From Pseudonocardia sp. DSM 110487 (GTDB taxonomy: Bacteria > Actinomycetota > Actinomycetes > Mycobacteriales > Pseudonocardiaceae): a DNA stretch of 64,000 nucleotides. The position numbers were made by a program, and so were the translations under genes. The stretch lies in NCBI RefSeq assembly GCF_019468565.1, contig NZ_CP080521.1:620001-684000 (forward strand), in the 5' to 3' direction. The notes under the pieces were generated by a model. It saw nothing but the letters and a program-made list of their open reading frames with translations. It was not told where the DNA came from and did not search any database. Positions 1 to 7,762 of this stretch are shown here, one piece after another (the first letter of the stretch is position 1; every line of letters begins with the position of its first letter).

Positions 1-384
1 CGAGCGGGCGAGCCGTTCGGACAGCTCACGACCCGCGGCGTAGCGGCCCGGGGGGCCGGGGAAGGCGAGCATGCGGAAGTGGTCCGGGTGTGCCAAGTAG
101 AAGGCGAAGTACTGCTCGGCAGCGGCGTGGATCTGCTCGATCGGTGAGTCGCTCGACCCGTACGCCCGGTCCATGAAGTCGCGGTCGACCTGCAGTGCGC
201 GCTCGACGAGGGCGGCGTGCAGGCCGGCCTTGGAGCCGAAGTGGTTGTAGATCGACCCGACGGCAACGCCCGCCGCTCCGGCGATCTCCTCGACGGTCAC
301 ATCGTCGGCAGACCGGTCCCGGAACAGCGTCTCCGCCGCGTGCAGCAGTGCGGTCGTGGTGCGTTCCTTGCGCTGATCGACCAC
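1..384 (-). CDS. TetR/AcrR-family transcriptional regulator, C-terminus cut by window edge
   Basis: DNA-binding repressor of the TetR type. From a GTG start the first ~55 residues form the family's helix-turn-helix, ending in AAGVAVGSIYNHFGSK, which is the conserved recognition helix with its Y-N-HF-SK tail. The following ~70 residues begin the ligand-binding domain; the remainder lies outside the window (128 codons present, reading frame open at base 1). GAGAAGG lies about nine bases upstream of the GTG. It is transcribed divergently from the NTF2-like/alpha-beta hydrolase pair, with an inverted repeat between the two starts, so it probably represses that pair and itself (inference). The effector ligand is unknown. 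Confidence 0.9.
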   Translation of the reverse strand, partial: MVDQRKERTTTALLHAAETLFRDRSADDVTVEEIAGAAGVAVGSIYNHFGSKAGLHAALVERALQVDRDFMDRAYGSSDSPIEQIHAAAEQYFAFYLAHPDHFRMLAFPGPPGRYAAGRELSERLARS

Positions 385-400
385 CTGTCCCGACCTTCTC

Positions 401-415
401 TTGTAACCGTTGCAA
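401..415. promoter_or_regulatory. Probable TetR operator between divergent genes
   Basis: TTGTAAC-C-GTTGCAA is an inverted repeat with one mismatch in the 7-bp arms. It sits between the GTG of the TetR gene and the -10 box of the gene to the right, overlapping the -35 region of the latter, which is the usual place for an autoregulated TetR operator. Function is inferred from position and symmetry. Confidence 0.5.
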
Positions 416-422
416 AAGCTGG

Positions 423-428
423 TACCGT
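423..428 (+). promoter_or_regulatory. -10 box (TACCGT) of a leaderless transcript
   Basis: TACCGT fits the actinobacterial TANNNT -10 consensus and ends six bases before the ATG at 435, with no Shine-Dalgarno sequence in between, so transcription probably starts at or next to the A of the start codon. It supports the 435 start over longer in-frame alternatives. Confidence 0.5.
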
Positions 429-434
429 CCGATC

Positions 435-866
435 ATGGCCGATTGGCCGAGCGTGCACCAGCAGGTGGTCGACCTCTTCGTAAAGGGATGGGGCCGCCCG
501 GAGCCCCACGCGTGGGACGAGCTGCTCGCCGACGACGCGGAGCTCGTTCAGCCGATGCTGCGGTCGGGTCGAGGGCGGGCCGTCTGGCACGAGGAGGCGC
601 GTCGCCTGCTCCGGCTCGCGCCCGACTTGCGCGGCGACGTGCTGGCCTGGGCGGGGCGCGACGACGTCGTGTTCATCGACCTGCGGCTCAGCGCGACGGT
701 GGGTGGCAGGCCGCTGGTCTTCCGCAGCGTCGACAAGCTGTTGATCGACCCCGACGGGCGGGTGCTGCGCCGCGAGGCCTTCTTCGACCCCGCTCCGATC
801 GCACTCGCGCTGCTCCTCCGGCCGGGCGCGTGGCTTCGAGCGGCGCGGTTCCTGCTCCGCCGATGA
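435..866 (+). CDS. NTF2/SnoaL-like domain protein
   Basis: A 143-residue protein of the nuclear-transport-factor-2-like fold (SnoaL-like polyketide cyclase or limonene-epoxide-hydrolase relatives). Visible are the N-terminal helices, a WDELLADDAELVQP segment typical of the first strand of the cone, and a hydrophobic C-terminal tail. Such proteins bind small hydrophobic molecules and some are isomerases or hydrolases; no catalytic assignment is possible here. The stop codon overlaps the next start as ATGA, so it is translationally coupled to the alpha/beta hydrolase, and both are likely controlled by the divergent TetR protein. The ATG at 435 is chosen because it follows a leaderless -10 box. 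Confidence 0.8.
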   Translation: MADWPSVHQQVVDLFVKGWGRPEPHAWDELLADDAELVQPMLRSGRGRAVWHEEARRLLRLAPDLRGDVLAWAGRDDVVFIDLRLSATVGGRPLVFRSVDKLLIDPDGRVLRREAFFDPAPIALALLLRPGAWLRAARFLLRR

Positions 867-1738
867 CCGCGGAGACCTGGCGGGATCCGCGGCTGGGCGC
901 GGCCCGCGAGGCGCGGCTGCCGGCCGGCCCGATCCGCTACCACGACGCCGGGCACGGCCCGGTGCTCGTGTTCGTCCACGGCTACCTGGTCAACGCCAAC
1001 ATCTGGCGCAAGCTGGTCCCGCTGCTCTCCGGCAGGTATCGCTGCATCGCGGTGGACTGGCCGCTGGGCTCGCACGTGGCACCGATGCCGGGCGCCGACC
1101 TGTCTCCGCCCGGTATCGCGCGGCTCGTCGGGGATTTCCTCGACGAGCTGGACCTGCGCGACGTCACGTTGGCCGGTAACGACTCCGGCGGGGCCTACGC
1201 CCAGATCGCCGCCGCCGATCGTCCCGAGCGGATCGCGCGGCTCGTGCTGAACTCCTGCGAGACCCCGGAGTGCTCGTGGCCGCCGGGCCCCGGTGGCTTC
1301 GGGCTGCTCAAGGCCGCGGCGCGCCGACCCGCCACGCACCGGGTGCTCTACGAACCGTTGCGCCTGCCCGCCACCTGGCGGCTGCCGAACACCTACGGCT
1401 GGCTCGCCAAGCGCCCGATCGATCCGCCGGTGATGCGCAGCTACGTGCGGCCGGTGCTCACCCGGCCGGCCATCAGGCACGACGGGCGCAGGGCGATCAG
1501 CGCGGTCTCACCGCGCTACACCCAGGCGGCGGCGGACCGGCTGCGGAGGTCGTTCGGCAAGCCCGTGCTCCTCGCATGGGCGGCAGACGACCGTGTCTTC
1601 CCGCTCGACCACGCCCAGCGGTACGCCGCCGCGCTGGGCGCCGAGTTGCGGACGATCGCCGACGCGTACACCTATACGGCCGAGGACCAGCCGCAGCGCA
1701 CCGCCGAACTCCTGACCGACTGGCTCGGGGCGAGCTAG
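863..1738 (+). CDS. Alpha/beta hydrolase fold protein with Asp-type nucleophile elbow
   Basis: A 291-residue alpha/beta hydrolase. The oxyanion-hole region VFVHGYLVNANIW and cap domain are typical. The nucleophile elbow reads LAGNDSGGAYAQ: with small residues at -2 and +2 the aspartate is in the nucleophile position, as in epoxide hydrolases and fluoroacetate or haloalkane dehalogenases (GHDRGG type), rather than the serine. The usual C-terminal histidine is not seen: the matching segment reads ADAYTYTAEDQPQRT. So it may be a non-canonical or inactive member. It overlaps the NTF2-like gene by four bases and probably shares its substrate. A serine reading of the elbow (NDSGG) cannot be excluded. 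Confidence 0.85.
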   Translation: MTAETWRDPRLGAAREARLPAGPIRYHDAGHGPVLVFVHGYLVNANIWRKLVPLLSGRYRCIAVDWPLGSHVAPMPGADLSPPGIARLVGDFLDELDLRDVTLAGNDSGGAYAQIAAADRPERIARLVLNSCETPECSWPPGPGGFGLLKAAARRPATHRVLYEPLRLPATWRLPNTYGWLAKRPIDPPVMRSYVRPVLTRPAIRHDGRRAISAVSPRYTQAAADRLRRSFGKPVLLAWAADDRVFPLDHAQRYAAALGAELRTIADAYTYTAEDQPQRTAELLTDWLGAS

Positions 1739-2374
1739 TTAGTCCTTCCGCCCCGTCACCGCCACCGTGACGCCGAGGCCGATCATCGAGAGGCCGCCGA
1801 TCCGGCCGACCACGGCGAGCCGGCCGGGGGAGCGGGCGAACCAGTCGCGGGCCGCGGACGCGCCGAGGCCCCATGCGCTGTCCGAGGCGAGTGCGATCCC
1901 GACGAAGATCAGGCCGAGCAGCATCATCTGGCCTGCGACGTGCCCGATGCCGGGATCGACGAACTGCGGCAGCACCGCCGCGAAGAACACCATCGTCTTC
2001 GGGTTGGCCACGCCGACCGCGAAGCCCTCCCACAGCGTGCGGACGCTGCCCCGCGCGGCCTCGCCGTCGATCGCGGCGGGAACCGATCCGCGTTGTCGCC
2101 ACGCCTTGACGCCCAGGTACACGAGGTAGGCGGCACCGGCCAGCTTCAGCACCGTGAAAGCGACGGCCGAGCGCTCCACGACGGCGCCGATCCCGAACGC
2201 CACCGCGACGACGAGCACGTAGGCGCCGAGCGCGTTGCCCGCGACCGAGCTGAGGGCGGCGCGCCTGCCCTGGGCGAGGGCCCGCCCCACGGTGAACAGA
2301 ACGCTGGGGCCGGGGATCACGATGAGCAGGAACGACATCGCCGCGAAGGCGAGCAGACGGTCGACGGACACCAT
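1739..2374 (-). CDS. LysE/RhtB-family amino-acid exporter
   Basis: An inner-membrane exporter of about 211 residues, the usual family length, with six predicted hydrophobic segments. The N-terminal signature FLLIVIPGPSVLFTVGRALAQG (quoted in part: IPGPSVLFTVGRALAQG) and the mid-protein VGVANPKTMVFFAAVLPQF segment are diagnostic for LysE/RhtB proteins, which export amino acids such as lysine, threonine or homoserine lactones by proton antiport. The substrate cannot be read from sequence. It is convergent with the hydrolase gene with no spacer between the stops, and no dedicated regulator adjoins it. Confidence 0.92.
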   Translation of the reverse strand: MVSVDRLLAFAAMSFLLIVIPGPSVLFTVGRALAQGRRAALSSVAGNALGAYVLVVAVAFGIGAVVERSAVAFTVLKLAGAAYLVYLGVKAWRQRGSVPAAIDGEAARGSVRTLWEGFAVGVANPKTMVFFAAVLPQFVDPGIGHVAGQMMLLGLIFVGIALASDSAWGLGASAARDWFARSPGRLAVVGRIGGLSMIGLGVTVAVTGRKD

Positions 2375-2476
2375 GCCGCTATGCCAGCACGTTCCGCGCA
2401 GGTCCGGCTAGTGCTTCCCGCCGGAGGATCGTCGGCGGTGTGGGTGGATCGAAGCATTCGCGTGCCGATCGAGCGG

Positions 2477-3928
2477 TCATCGGGCCTCCGTGTAGGTGGG
2501 CCTGCCTCCCATCACGGTCGCGACGATCGGAACGTCCCGCAGCTCGCGCGGTGCGATGTCGCTCGGGTCCACCGCCACCACGACCAGGTCGGCCGGATCC
2601 CCGACGTGCACGCCCGCACGGCCGCCGCTCGCCGCACGCAGCGCATCGGCCAACGGGATCGCCTGCTCCGGGTGCCACGGCGGTCGATCGTCGTCGGTTC
2701 GCGCGACCGCGGACGCGATGCCGTCCCACGGGTCCAGCGGCGACACCGGCGCGTCCGACCCGATCTCCAGCCGCGCCCCGGTCGCCAGCAGCTCGCCGTA
2801 CGGGAAGGCCTGGCCCGTCCGGCCCGCCCAGTACCGGTCCGCCACGTCACGGTCGTCGGGGGCGTGCGCTGGCTGGACCCCGATGGTCACGCCGAGTGCG
2901 GCGAACCGTTTCATGTCGTCGGGGTGGACGAGCTGCGCGTGCTCGATCCGGCCGGGGCAGCCCACCTCGGTGAACGCGTCGAGGGCGATCGCGGTGGCGC
3001 GGTCGCCGATCGCGTGCACCGCGGGCTGGATGCGGTGCCGGTGCGCCTTCGCCATGAGCTGCACCAGGTCGTCCGGGGAAAGCTCCAGCCGGCCGTGCGA
3101 GCCGAGCCCCGGGTACGGGTCGTGGCAGTACGCGGTGCGGGTGTTCAGCGACCCGTCCACGAACAGCTTGTACGGCCCCACGGCCAGCAGCCCGCCGGAA
3201 CCGGGGACCGAGTCACCTGTGTGGTGCCCGCGGGCGATGGCATCGTCCAGCACGTGCCGGGCGATCACGCACCGCACCCGCACCGCGGGCGAGCCGATCG
3301 CCAGCCTCCGCGTCCAGTCGGCGACCGTGTCGGCGTACTCGAAGTCCATGATCGCCGTGACGCCGCGGGCCGCGGCCGCGTCCATCGCCTCCAGTACCCA
3401 GCGGTCCAGCTGGTCCTCCGACGTGGCCGGCAGCGCCGCTGTGGCCCGGTTGCAGTCGCCTTCCACGAGCACGCCCGTCGGGTGGTGCGCCTGCCCGACG
3501 AGCGCGAGTGCGGCCGGGCTCAGCCACGCGGTGTGCAGGTCGTTGCTGAGGAGGGCAACCGGCCGGCCCGGCAGGGCGCGTTCCAGCAGGTCCTTGTGCG
3601 GTTCGTCGGGCCACAGCCCGTCCCGGAAGCCCCCGCCGATCACCAGCTCGGCGGCTTCGGCCGGTGCCGCCGACACCACCCTGTCTACCGCCTCCCGTGC
3701 CGAGCCGGCGTCGTCCAGCCGCACCCGGCGCCGGCTGCTCGCCCACTGCGCGGCGTGCACGTGCGCGTCGACGAGTCCGGGCAGCAGCGTGCCGCCACGC
3801 CCGTCGATCACCAGCCTGTCGCGGGTCGGCGCGAGGGAGCCGATCTCCGCCACCGTGCCGTCGGCCAGCCGCACGTCCGCCACCGGCCCGCGCAGCCCCA
3901 CCCGGACCCGGCGCAGCAGCACCGTCAT
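2477..3928 (-). CDS. Amidohydrolase family 3 (YtcJ-like) metal-dependent hydrolase
   Basis: A 483-residue amidohydrolase-superfamily enzyme. The N-terminal composite domain precedes GLVDAHVHAAQW, the HxH metal-binding motif after strand 1; later come VDGSLNTRTAYCHD, the HAIGDRA motif and the IGSDAPV segment holding the strand-8 aspartate. This order matches YtcJ/exoenzyme-regulatory-type amidohydrolases, which deacylate or deaminate N-acyl and heterocyclic compounds; the true substrate is unknown. The ATG at 3928 shares one base with the stop of the upstream gene (TGATG) and has GGAGG six bases before it. It is the last gene of a three-gene minus-strand run. Confidence 0.9.
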   Translation of the reverse strand: MTVLLRRVRVGLRGPVADVRLADGTVAEIGSLAPTRDRLVIDGRGGTLLPGLVDAHVHAAQWASSRRRVRLDDAGSAREAVDRVVSAAPAEAAELVIGGGFRDGLWPDEPHKDLLERALPGRPVALLSNDLHTAWLSPAALALVGQAHHPTGVLVEGDCNRATAALPATSEDQLDRWVLEAMDAAAARGVTAIMDFEYADTVADWTRRLAIGSPAVRVRCVIARHVLDDAIARGHHTGDSVPGSGGLLAVGPYKLFVDGSLNTRTAYCHDPYPGLGSHGRLELSPDDLVQLMAKAHRHRIQPAVHAIGDRATAIALDAFTEVGCPGRIEHAQLVHPDDMKRFAALGVTIGVQPAHAPDDRDVADRYWAGRTGQAFPYGELLATGARLEIGSDAPVSPLDPWDGIASAVARTDDDRPPWHPEQAIPLADALRAASGGRAGVHVGDPADLVVVAVDPSDIAPRELRDVPIVATVMGGRPTYTEAR

Positions 3929-4602
3929 CACATACCTCCCCCACTGCCGCGGGCGCGCAATGTGGCCACTCCCGCTCCGTCCAGTTCGTCGCAGTACACC
4001 GGACGCCCGGTCATCGCCATCACCAGCGCCAGCGTGCGGCCCGTCACGAGCGGGCCGGAGCCGGTGGTGAACGGGCCGTCGGTCGCCTGTAGGTACAGCC
4101 CGCGCACCCGGCCTCGGGCGAGGACGACCTGGTCGGAGCCCGCGTAGTACCGCGCAACGCGCGTGAGGACGTCCACCGGGTGGTCGCGCGTGATGCCCAG
4201 CGGCCGCCGGATGTCCTCGCCGTGGACGACGACCTCCCCGAGGATGGCCTGCAGCGGGAGCGGTGGGGACGTCGTGCTGGTGACGATCCGCGCGAACCGC
4301 GCGAGGGTCTCGGCGGGCGAGGAACCGAGCTGCTCGGCGAGGCGCATCGCCACCTGCCGGTCGAAGTCGAACCGGCAGCGGATCACGCCGGCCAGCCAGC
4401 GGAAACCGTTCAGGCTGCCGGCCGCGGTCAGGTGCGCGACGACCTCGCGCACGTTGAGGCCCGCACACAGGGACGGGGTCGACCACTGCTCGTCCTCGAG
4501 ATTCGCGAGGTCGGCGGCAAGGGCCGCCCGCTCGGCGTGGATGAGTGGCCAGGTCTTGGATCTCGACACGCGAGTAGGTCGCGGCGGGCGGTGTGAGTTC
4601 AT
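3928..4602 (-). CDS. DinB-like maleylpyruvate isomerase-family protein (mycothiol-dependent type)
   Basis: A 224-residue protein of the actinobacterial TIGR03083/MDMPI type. The N-terminal four-helix DinB-like domain shows HAERAALAADL, WSTPSLCAGLNVREVVAHL and the later GEVVVHGEDIRRPLG; the spaced histidines are the metal ligands of the family. Known members bind zinc and use mycothiol as a cofactor, but most are uncharacterised. It overlaps the upstream phosphotransferase by ATGA and the downstream amidohydrolase by TGATG, so the three are translationally coupled. A specific isomerase function is not implied. Confidence 0.82.
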   Translation of the reverse strand: MNSHRPPRPTRVSRSKTWPLIHAERAALAADLANLEDEQWSTPSLCAGLNVREVVAHLTAAGSLNGFRWLAGVIRCRFDFDRQVAMRLAEQLGSSPAETLARFARIVTSTTSPPLPLQAILGEVVVHGEDIRRPLGITRDHPVDVLTRVARYYAGSDQVVLARGRVRGLYLQATDGPFTTGSGPLVTGRTLALVMAMTGRPVYCDELDGAGVATLRARGSGGGM

Positions 4603-5498
4603 CGGCCGTCGCGGTGTTCGGCGAGCACCTCCTTGGCCACGCGCGCGGACTCGTCCGCGACCCACGCCCCCGCGTACGGGTTGTCGATCGTGATCAGCGC
4701 CTTCCACAGCGCCCAGCCGCGGGCGCGCGCCCACATCGCGTCGTCGGCCGGCATCAGGTGCTTGAACTCGGCACGGCTCTCGCCGTCGAACAGGGTCCAG
4801 GCGATCACGAGGTCGCAGGCCGGGTCGCCGACGCCGGACGTGCCGAAGTCGATGACCGCCGAGAGGTCGCCGCGGTCGTCGACGAGGAGGTTGCCGGCCG
4901 CGATGTCGCCGTGGAACCACACCGGCGCGCCGGTCCACCCGGCGTCGATCGCGTTCTGCCAGACGTTCTCGGCGGTGGCGCCGTCGATCCGCGGCCCGAG
5001 TGCGGCGATCGCGTCGTGCGTCTCGGCGTCGTAGACGCTCAGGGACCCGCCCCGGTGGAAGCAGTGCGCGCCTGCCGCCGGCCCGCCGGACGGGTCGATG
5101 CCCTGCAGCGCGACGAGGAACCCGGCGACGTCACGGGCGAATGCGACGAGGTCGCGGATCTTCTCCCGCGAGCTGACCCGACCGTCGATCCAGCGCCGGA
5201 CCGACCACGGCCACGGGTACCCGCCGCCAGGAACTCCCAGCGCCAGCGGAACGGGGATCGGGAGCGGCAGCCGCGGCGCCAGCCGGGGGAGCCATGTGTG
5301 CTCCTTCTCCACGCTCGCCACGTACGCCGCGGCGCTCGGCAGTCGCACGGACATCGTGTCGCCGAGGCGGAACGTGCGGTTGTCCCAACCGGGCTGGTCA
5401 ACGGGTACGACCGGCAGCCCGGACCATTCGGGGAACTGCGTGGCCACCAGGTGTGCCGCGAGGGCGGCGTCGATCTCGTCGCGGTGCATCGCGGGCAT
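4599..5498 (-). CDS. Aminoglycoside phosphotransferase-family (APH) kinase
   Basis: A small-molecule kinase of the APH/choline-kinase fold. Visible motifs are WFHGDIAAGNLLVDD (catalytic HGD...N loop) and VIDFGTSGVGDPACDL (metal-binding IDFG, family tail GDPxxDL). Real substrates in this family range from aminoglycosides to hydroxyl-bearing metabolites, so resistance should not be assumed. The start is uncertain: ATG 5498 (MPAMHRDEI) or 5489 begins the conserved domain; an in-frame ATG at 5597 would add 33 low-complexity residues. A strong terminator at 5635-5672 separates it from the TetR gene, so it should have its own promoter. It is the first gene of the run ending with the amidohydrolase. 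Confidence 0.88.
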   Translation of the reverse strand: MPAMHRDEIDAALAAHLVATQFPEWSGLPVVPVDQPGWDNRTFRLGDTMSVRLPSAAAYVASVEKEHTWLPRLAPRLPLPIPVPLALGVPGGGYPWPWSVRRWIDGRVSSREKIRDLVAFARDVAGFLVALQGIDPSGGPAAGAHCFHRGGSLSVYDAETHDAIAALGPRIDGATAENVWQNAIDAGWTGAPVWFHGDIAAGNLLVDDRGDLSAVIDFGTSGVGDPACDLVIAWTLFDGESRAEFKHLMPADDAMWARARGWALWKALITIDNPYAGAWVADESARVAKEVLAEHRDGR

Positions 5499-5634
5499 CC
5501 TGGCCGTCGCGGGCGCCGGCACGCGAGCGAGTTCCACAGGTCCCGCATAGCCCGTGCAGACGGAGCCGACAGGTGGATCGAGCACGGTAACGGACATACC
5601 GCGCCCTGGCTGAGGGCTGGGCGCGGCTCGGAAA

Positions 5635-5672
5635 GGGACCCGCCGGCAGCGTCGGGGGCACCGGCGGGTCCC
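5635..5672 (-). terminator. Rho-independent terminator after the TetR gene
   Basis: A perfect 12-bp stem, GGGACCCGCCGG and CCGGCGGGTCCC, separated by 14 bases, lies six bases beyond the stop of the minus-strand TetR gene. On that strand the stem is followed by TTTC, a short U-run, so it looks like an intrinsic terminator. Confidence 0.7.
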
Positions 5673-5678
5673 TGCGGC

Positions 5679-6317
5679 CTACGCGCGGTCGCCGGTGATC
5701 GCGTAGGCGGCCAGGAATACGCGGACCGCCTCGTCGGCGTAGTACTCGAGCCTCTCGGCCGGTTCCTCGACGTCCGAGAACATCGCCCGGTTCAGCGGGA
5801 TCGAAAGGATCAGCCAGTTGAAGTGCTCCGCGGCGATCAGCGGGTCGGGTACGTGCAGCAGCCCGCGCTCGGCCAGCCTGGTGAACCAGCCGGCGAACGT
5901 GGCGTGCGCGCGTTCGGGTCCGCGCGCGTACCAGGCGGCGGCCAGTTCGGGGAACCGGTCGGCCTCACCGATGAGGATGCGCCGCATCCGCACCAGGTGT
6001 GGCTGCATGACGTCGACGACGTGCCTGCGGGCGAACTCGCGGAGGTCTCGCTCCAGGTCCTGGGTTTGCGGCAAGGCGTCCACCAGGGACTGCGTGAGCC
6101 CTTCTGTCTCGGCGATGTCGCCGGTGATGATCGCGGTGAACAGGCGTTCCTTGTCCACGAAGTGCTTGTAGACCGTCTGCTTGGACACCGCGGCCCGTGC
6201 GGCCACGTCGTCCATGCTCGTGCCCGCGTACCCGTTGCGCAGGAACAGTGCACGGGCCGCGTCCAGGATCGCCTGACGCTTCCGGGCCGAACGCCCGAGC
6301 TCAGCTGTCTCCGTCAC
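5679..6317 (-). CDS. TetR/AcrR-family regulator of the adjacent hydrolase
   Basis: A 212-residue repressor of usual family length. Residues ~12-58 form the helix-turn-helix, with AARAAVSKQTVYKHFVDKE as the recognition region, and the C-terminal domain resembles the AefR/TetR_C_7 group (LIGEADRFPELAAAWYARGP). It is divergent from the alpha/beta hydrolase at 6390; two palindromic sites with a shared half-site lie in the 72-bp gap, so autorepression and control of the hydrolase are likely. A terminator follows the gene. The inducing ligand is unknown. Confidence 0.93.
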   Translation of the reverse strand: MTETAELGRSARKRQAILDAARALFLRNGYAGTSMDDVAARAAVSKQTVYKHFVDKERLFTAIITGDIAETEGLTQSLVDALPQTQDLERDLREFARRHVVDVMQPHLVRMRRILIGEADRFPELAAAWYARGPERAHATFAGWFTRLAERGLLHVPDPLIAAEHFNWLILSIPLNRAMFSDVEEPAERLEYYADEAVRVFLAAYAITGDRA

Positions 6318-6327
6318 GGAAAAACCA

Positions 6328-6373
6328 TACTGGACGGCTCAGTACTGATGCGAGTACTGTGCCGTCCAGTACT
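6328..6373. promoter_or_regulatory. Two tandem TetR operators in opposite orientation
   Basis: Site 1 (6328-6344) is TACTG-N7-CAGTA with spacer GACGGCT. Site 2 (6353-6373) is a perfect AGTACTG-N7-CAGTACT with spacer TGCCGTC, whose complement is GACGGCA. The two sites are therefore near copies in opposite orientation, and together create a long inverted repeat ACTGGACGGC...GCCGTCCAGT (6329-6338 and 6361-6370). They fill the gap between the divergent TetR gene and the hydrolase. Confidence 0.75.
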
Positions 6374-6389
6374 CAAAGGGGAGGACGGG

Positions 6390-7148
6390 ATGAAGGTGAC
6401 GTCGAACGACGGGACCGCGATCGCCTACGAGCGCGCCGGCGCCGGCCCGGCGCTCGTGCTGGTCGATCCGGCCCTCGGCTACCGTGAGTTCGACAACGTC
6501 CGGGGGCTGGGGAAGCTGCTCACCGCCCGGTTCACCGTGTACAGCTACGACCGGCGTGGCCGCGGACAGAGCGGCGACACCCCGCCGTACGCGGTCGAGC
6601 GCGAGGTCGAGGATCTCGCCGCTGTCATCTCCGAGGCCGGCGGCAGCGCCTGTGTCTACGGCTTCTCCTCCGGGGCGCTCCTGGCGTTGCAGGCCGCGGA
6701 GGCCGGTGTCCCGATCGAGAAGCTCGTGCTGATGGAGCCGCCCATCGGCACCGACGACGACCCGGCCGACACCGCGTTCACCGCCGAGATGGAATCGCTC
6801 GTGGCTGCCGGGCGCCGCCGGGAGGCGGTGGAGCGCTTCCTCGCCGCCGTCGGCGTGCCTGTCGAGATCCTCGCGGGGATGGCGCCGTCGATGCCGGCTC
6901 TCGACGCCGTCGCGCACACGATCGTCTACGACTGCCTGATCTCCAACGCGACCACCACCGGGCTGCTGGCGAAGGTGCCGACACCCACCCTGGTCCTCGA
7001 CAGCCAGGGCAGCAGCGACGACCTGACGGGCTGGGCGGCGGGCGTCGCCGCCGCCCTGCCCGACGCCAGGTACCGGAGCCTGCCCGGCGGCTGGCACGGT
7101 GTGCCGGTCGAGGTCCTCGAGCCGGTTGTGACGGAGTTCTGTTCCTAG
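6390..7148 (+). CDS. Alpha/beta hydrolase (serine-type), TetR-controlled
   Basis: A 252-residue alpha/beta hydrolase. The nucleophile elbow is VYGFSSGALLAL (serine in GFSSG), the DRRGRGQSGD segment after strand 4 is typical, VPTPTLVLDSQGS is strand 7 with its acidic residue, and GGWHGVP carries the catalytic histidine, so all triad elements are plausible. Substrate unknown. AAAGGGGAGG precedes the ATG by about six bases. The divergent TetR gene and the two operators in the gap indicate induction by a ligand of that repressor. Its last four bases overlap the convergent reductase gene. Confidence 0.9.
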   Translation: MKVTSNDGTAIAYERAGAGPALVLVDPALGYREFDNVRGLGKLLTARFTVYSYDRRGRGQSGDTPPYAVEREVEDLAAVISEAGGSACVYGFSSGALLALQAAEAGVPIEKLVLMEPPIGTDDDPADTAFTAEMESLVAAGRRREAVERFLAAVGVPVEILAGMAPSMPALDAVAHTIVYDCLISNATTTGLLAKVPTPTLVLDSQGSSDDLTGWAAGVAAALPDARYRSLPGGWHGVPVEVLEPVVTEFCS

Positions 7149-7744
7149 CGCCTGCGGTCGTAGATCACGGCGATCTCGCCGAGCTCGCCGGTCTCGTGAC
7201 GGGTGAGCGTCCACGTCGACGCGGGCAGGCCGTCCTCGAACAGGCGCTCCCCACCCCCGACGATCTCCGGGAGGACCATCAGGTACAGCCGGTCGATCAG
7301 GTCCGCCGACAGGAGGGCCTTGATGAGGCTGGGGGAGCTGTTGACGAGGATGTCGCCCGCACCGGCGGCCTTGAGGTCGGCGACGACGTCAGCGGCCGGG
7401 GCGTTCACCACCCGGGTGCGCTCCCACGGCGCCTCGGTCAACGTGGTCGACAGCACCACCTTCTCCGTGTTCACCAGCCACTTCGCGTAACCCCGGTCCC
7501 GCGGATCGGCGTTCTCGTCGCCGGCCACCGACGGCCAGAAGCCCATGAAGCCCTCGGCGTTGACCCGGCCGAGCAGGGCCGTCGTCGCGGTCTCCCAGAC
7601 GCGGGTCATGTGGTTGCGCGCGACGTCGCTGGTCACGTACGGGACGAACGTGCCGAAGTCGGCGGGGCCGCCCGGGCCGTGGTAGCGCCCGTCGAGGGTG
7701 AGGGCGAGGTTCGCGGTGACCCTGCGGTCTGTCGAGCTGGTCAT
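7145..7744 (-). CDS. RibD C-terminal/dihydrofolate-reductase-like family protein
   Basis: A 199-residue protein of the RibD_C group (bacterial bifunctional-reductase fold). Key segments are the N-terminal NLALTLDGRYHGPGG, LLGRVNAEGFMGFWP and the NADPH-site-like GDILVNSSPSLIKALLSADL, followed by LYLMVLPEIVGGGERLFEDG. These stand-alone actinobacterial proteins probably bind NADPH and reduce an unknown substrate; a true folate or riboflavin role is unlikely. A second member is at 43287-43907. The gene follows the SDR gene by 18 bases with AAAGGA before the ATG, so the two are probably co-transcribed. Confidence 0.88.
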   Translation of the reverse strand: MTSSTDRRVTANLALTLDGRYHGPGGPADFGTFVPYVTSDVARNHMTRVWETATTALLGRVNAEGFMGFWPSVAGDENADPRDRGYAKWLVNTEKVVLSTTLTEAPWERTRVVNAPAADVVADLKAAGAGDILVNSSPSLIKALLSADLIDRLYLMVLPEIVGGGERLFEDGLPASTWTLTRHETGELGEIAVIYDRRR

Positions 7745-7762
7745 GTCGATCAGTCCTTTCTG

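Noticed and set aside
1940..4147. Long plus-strand ORF opposite the amidohydrolase genes (735 codons)
   Set aside because: Antisense frame kept open by high GC; Arg/His-rich without domain motifs, while the minus strand holds three recognisable proteins.
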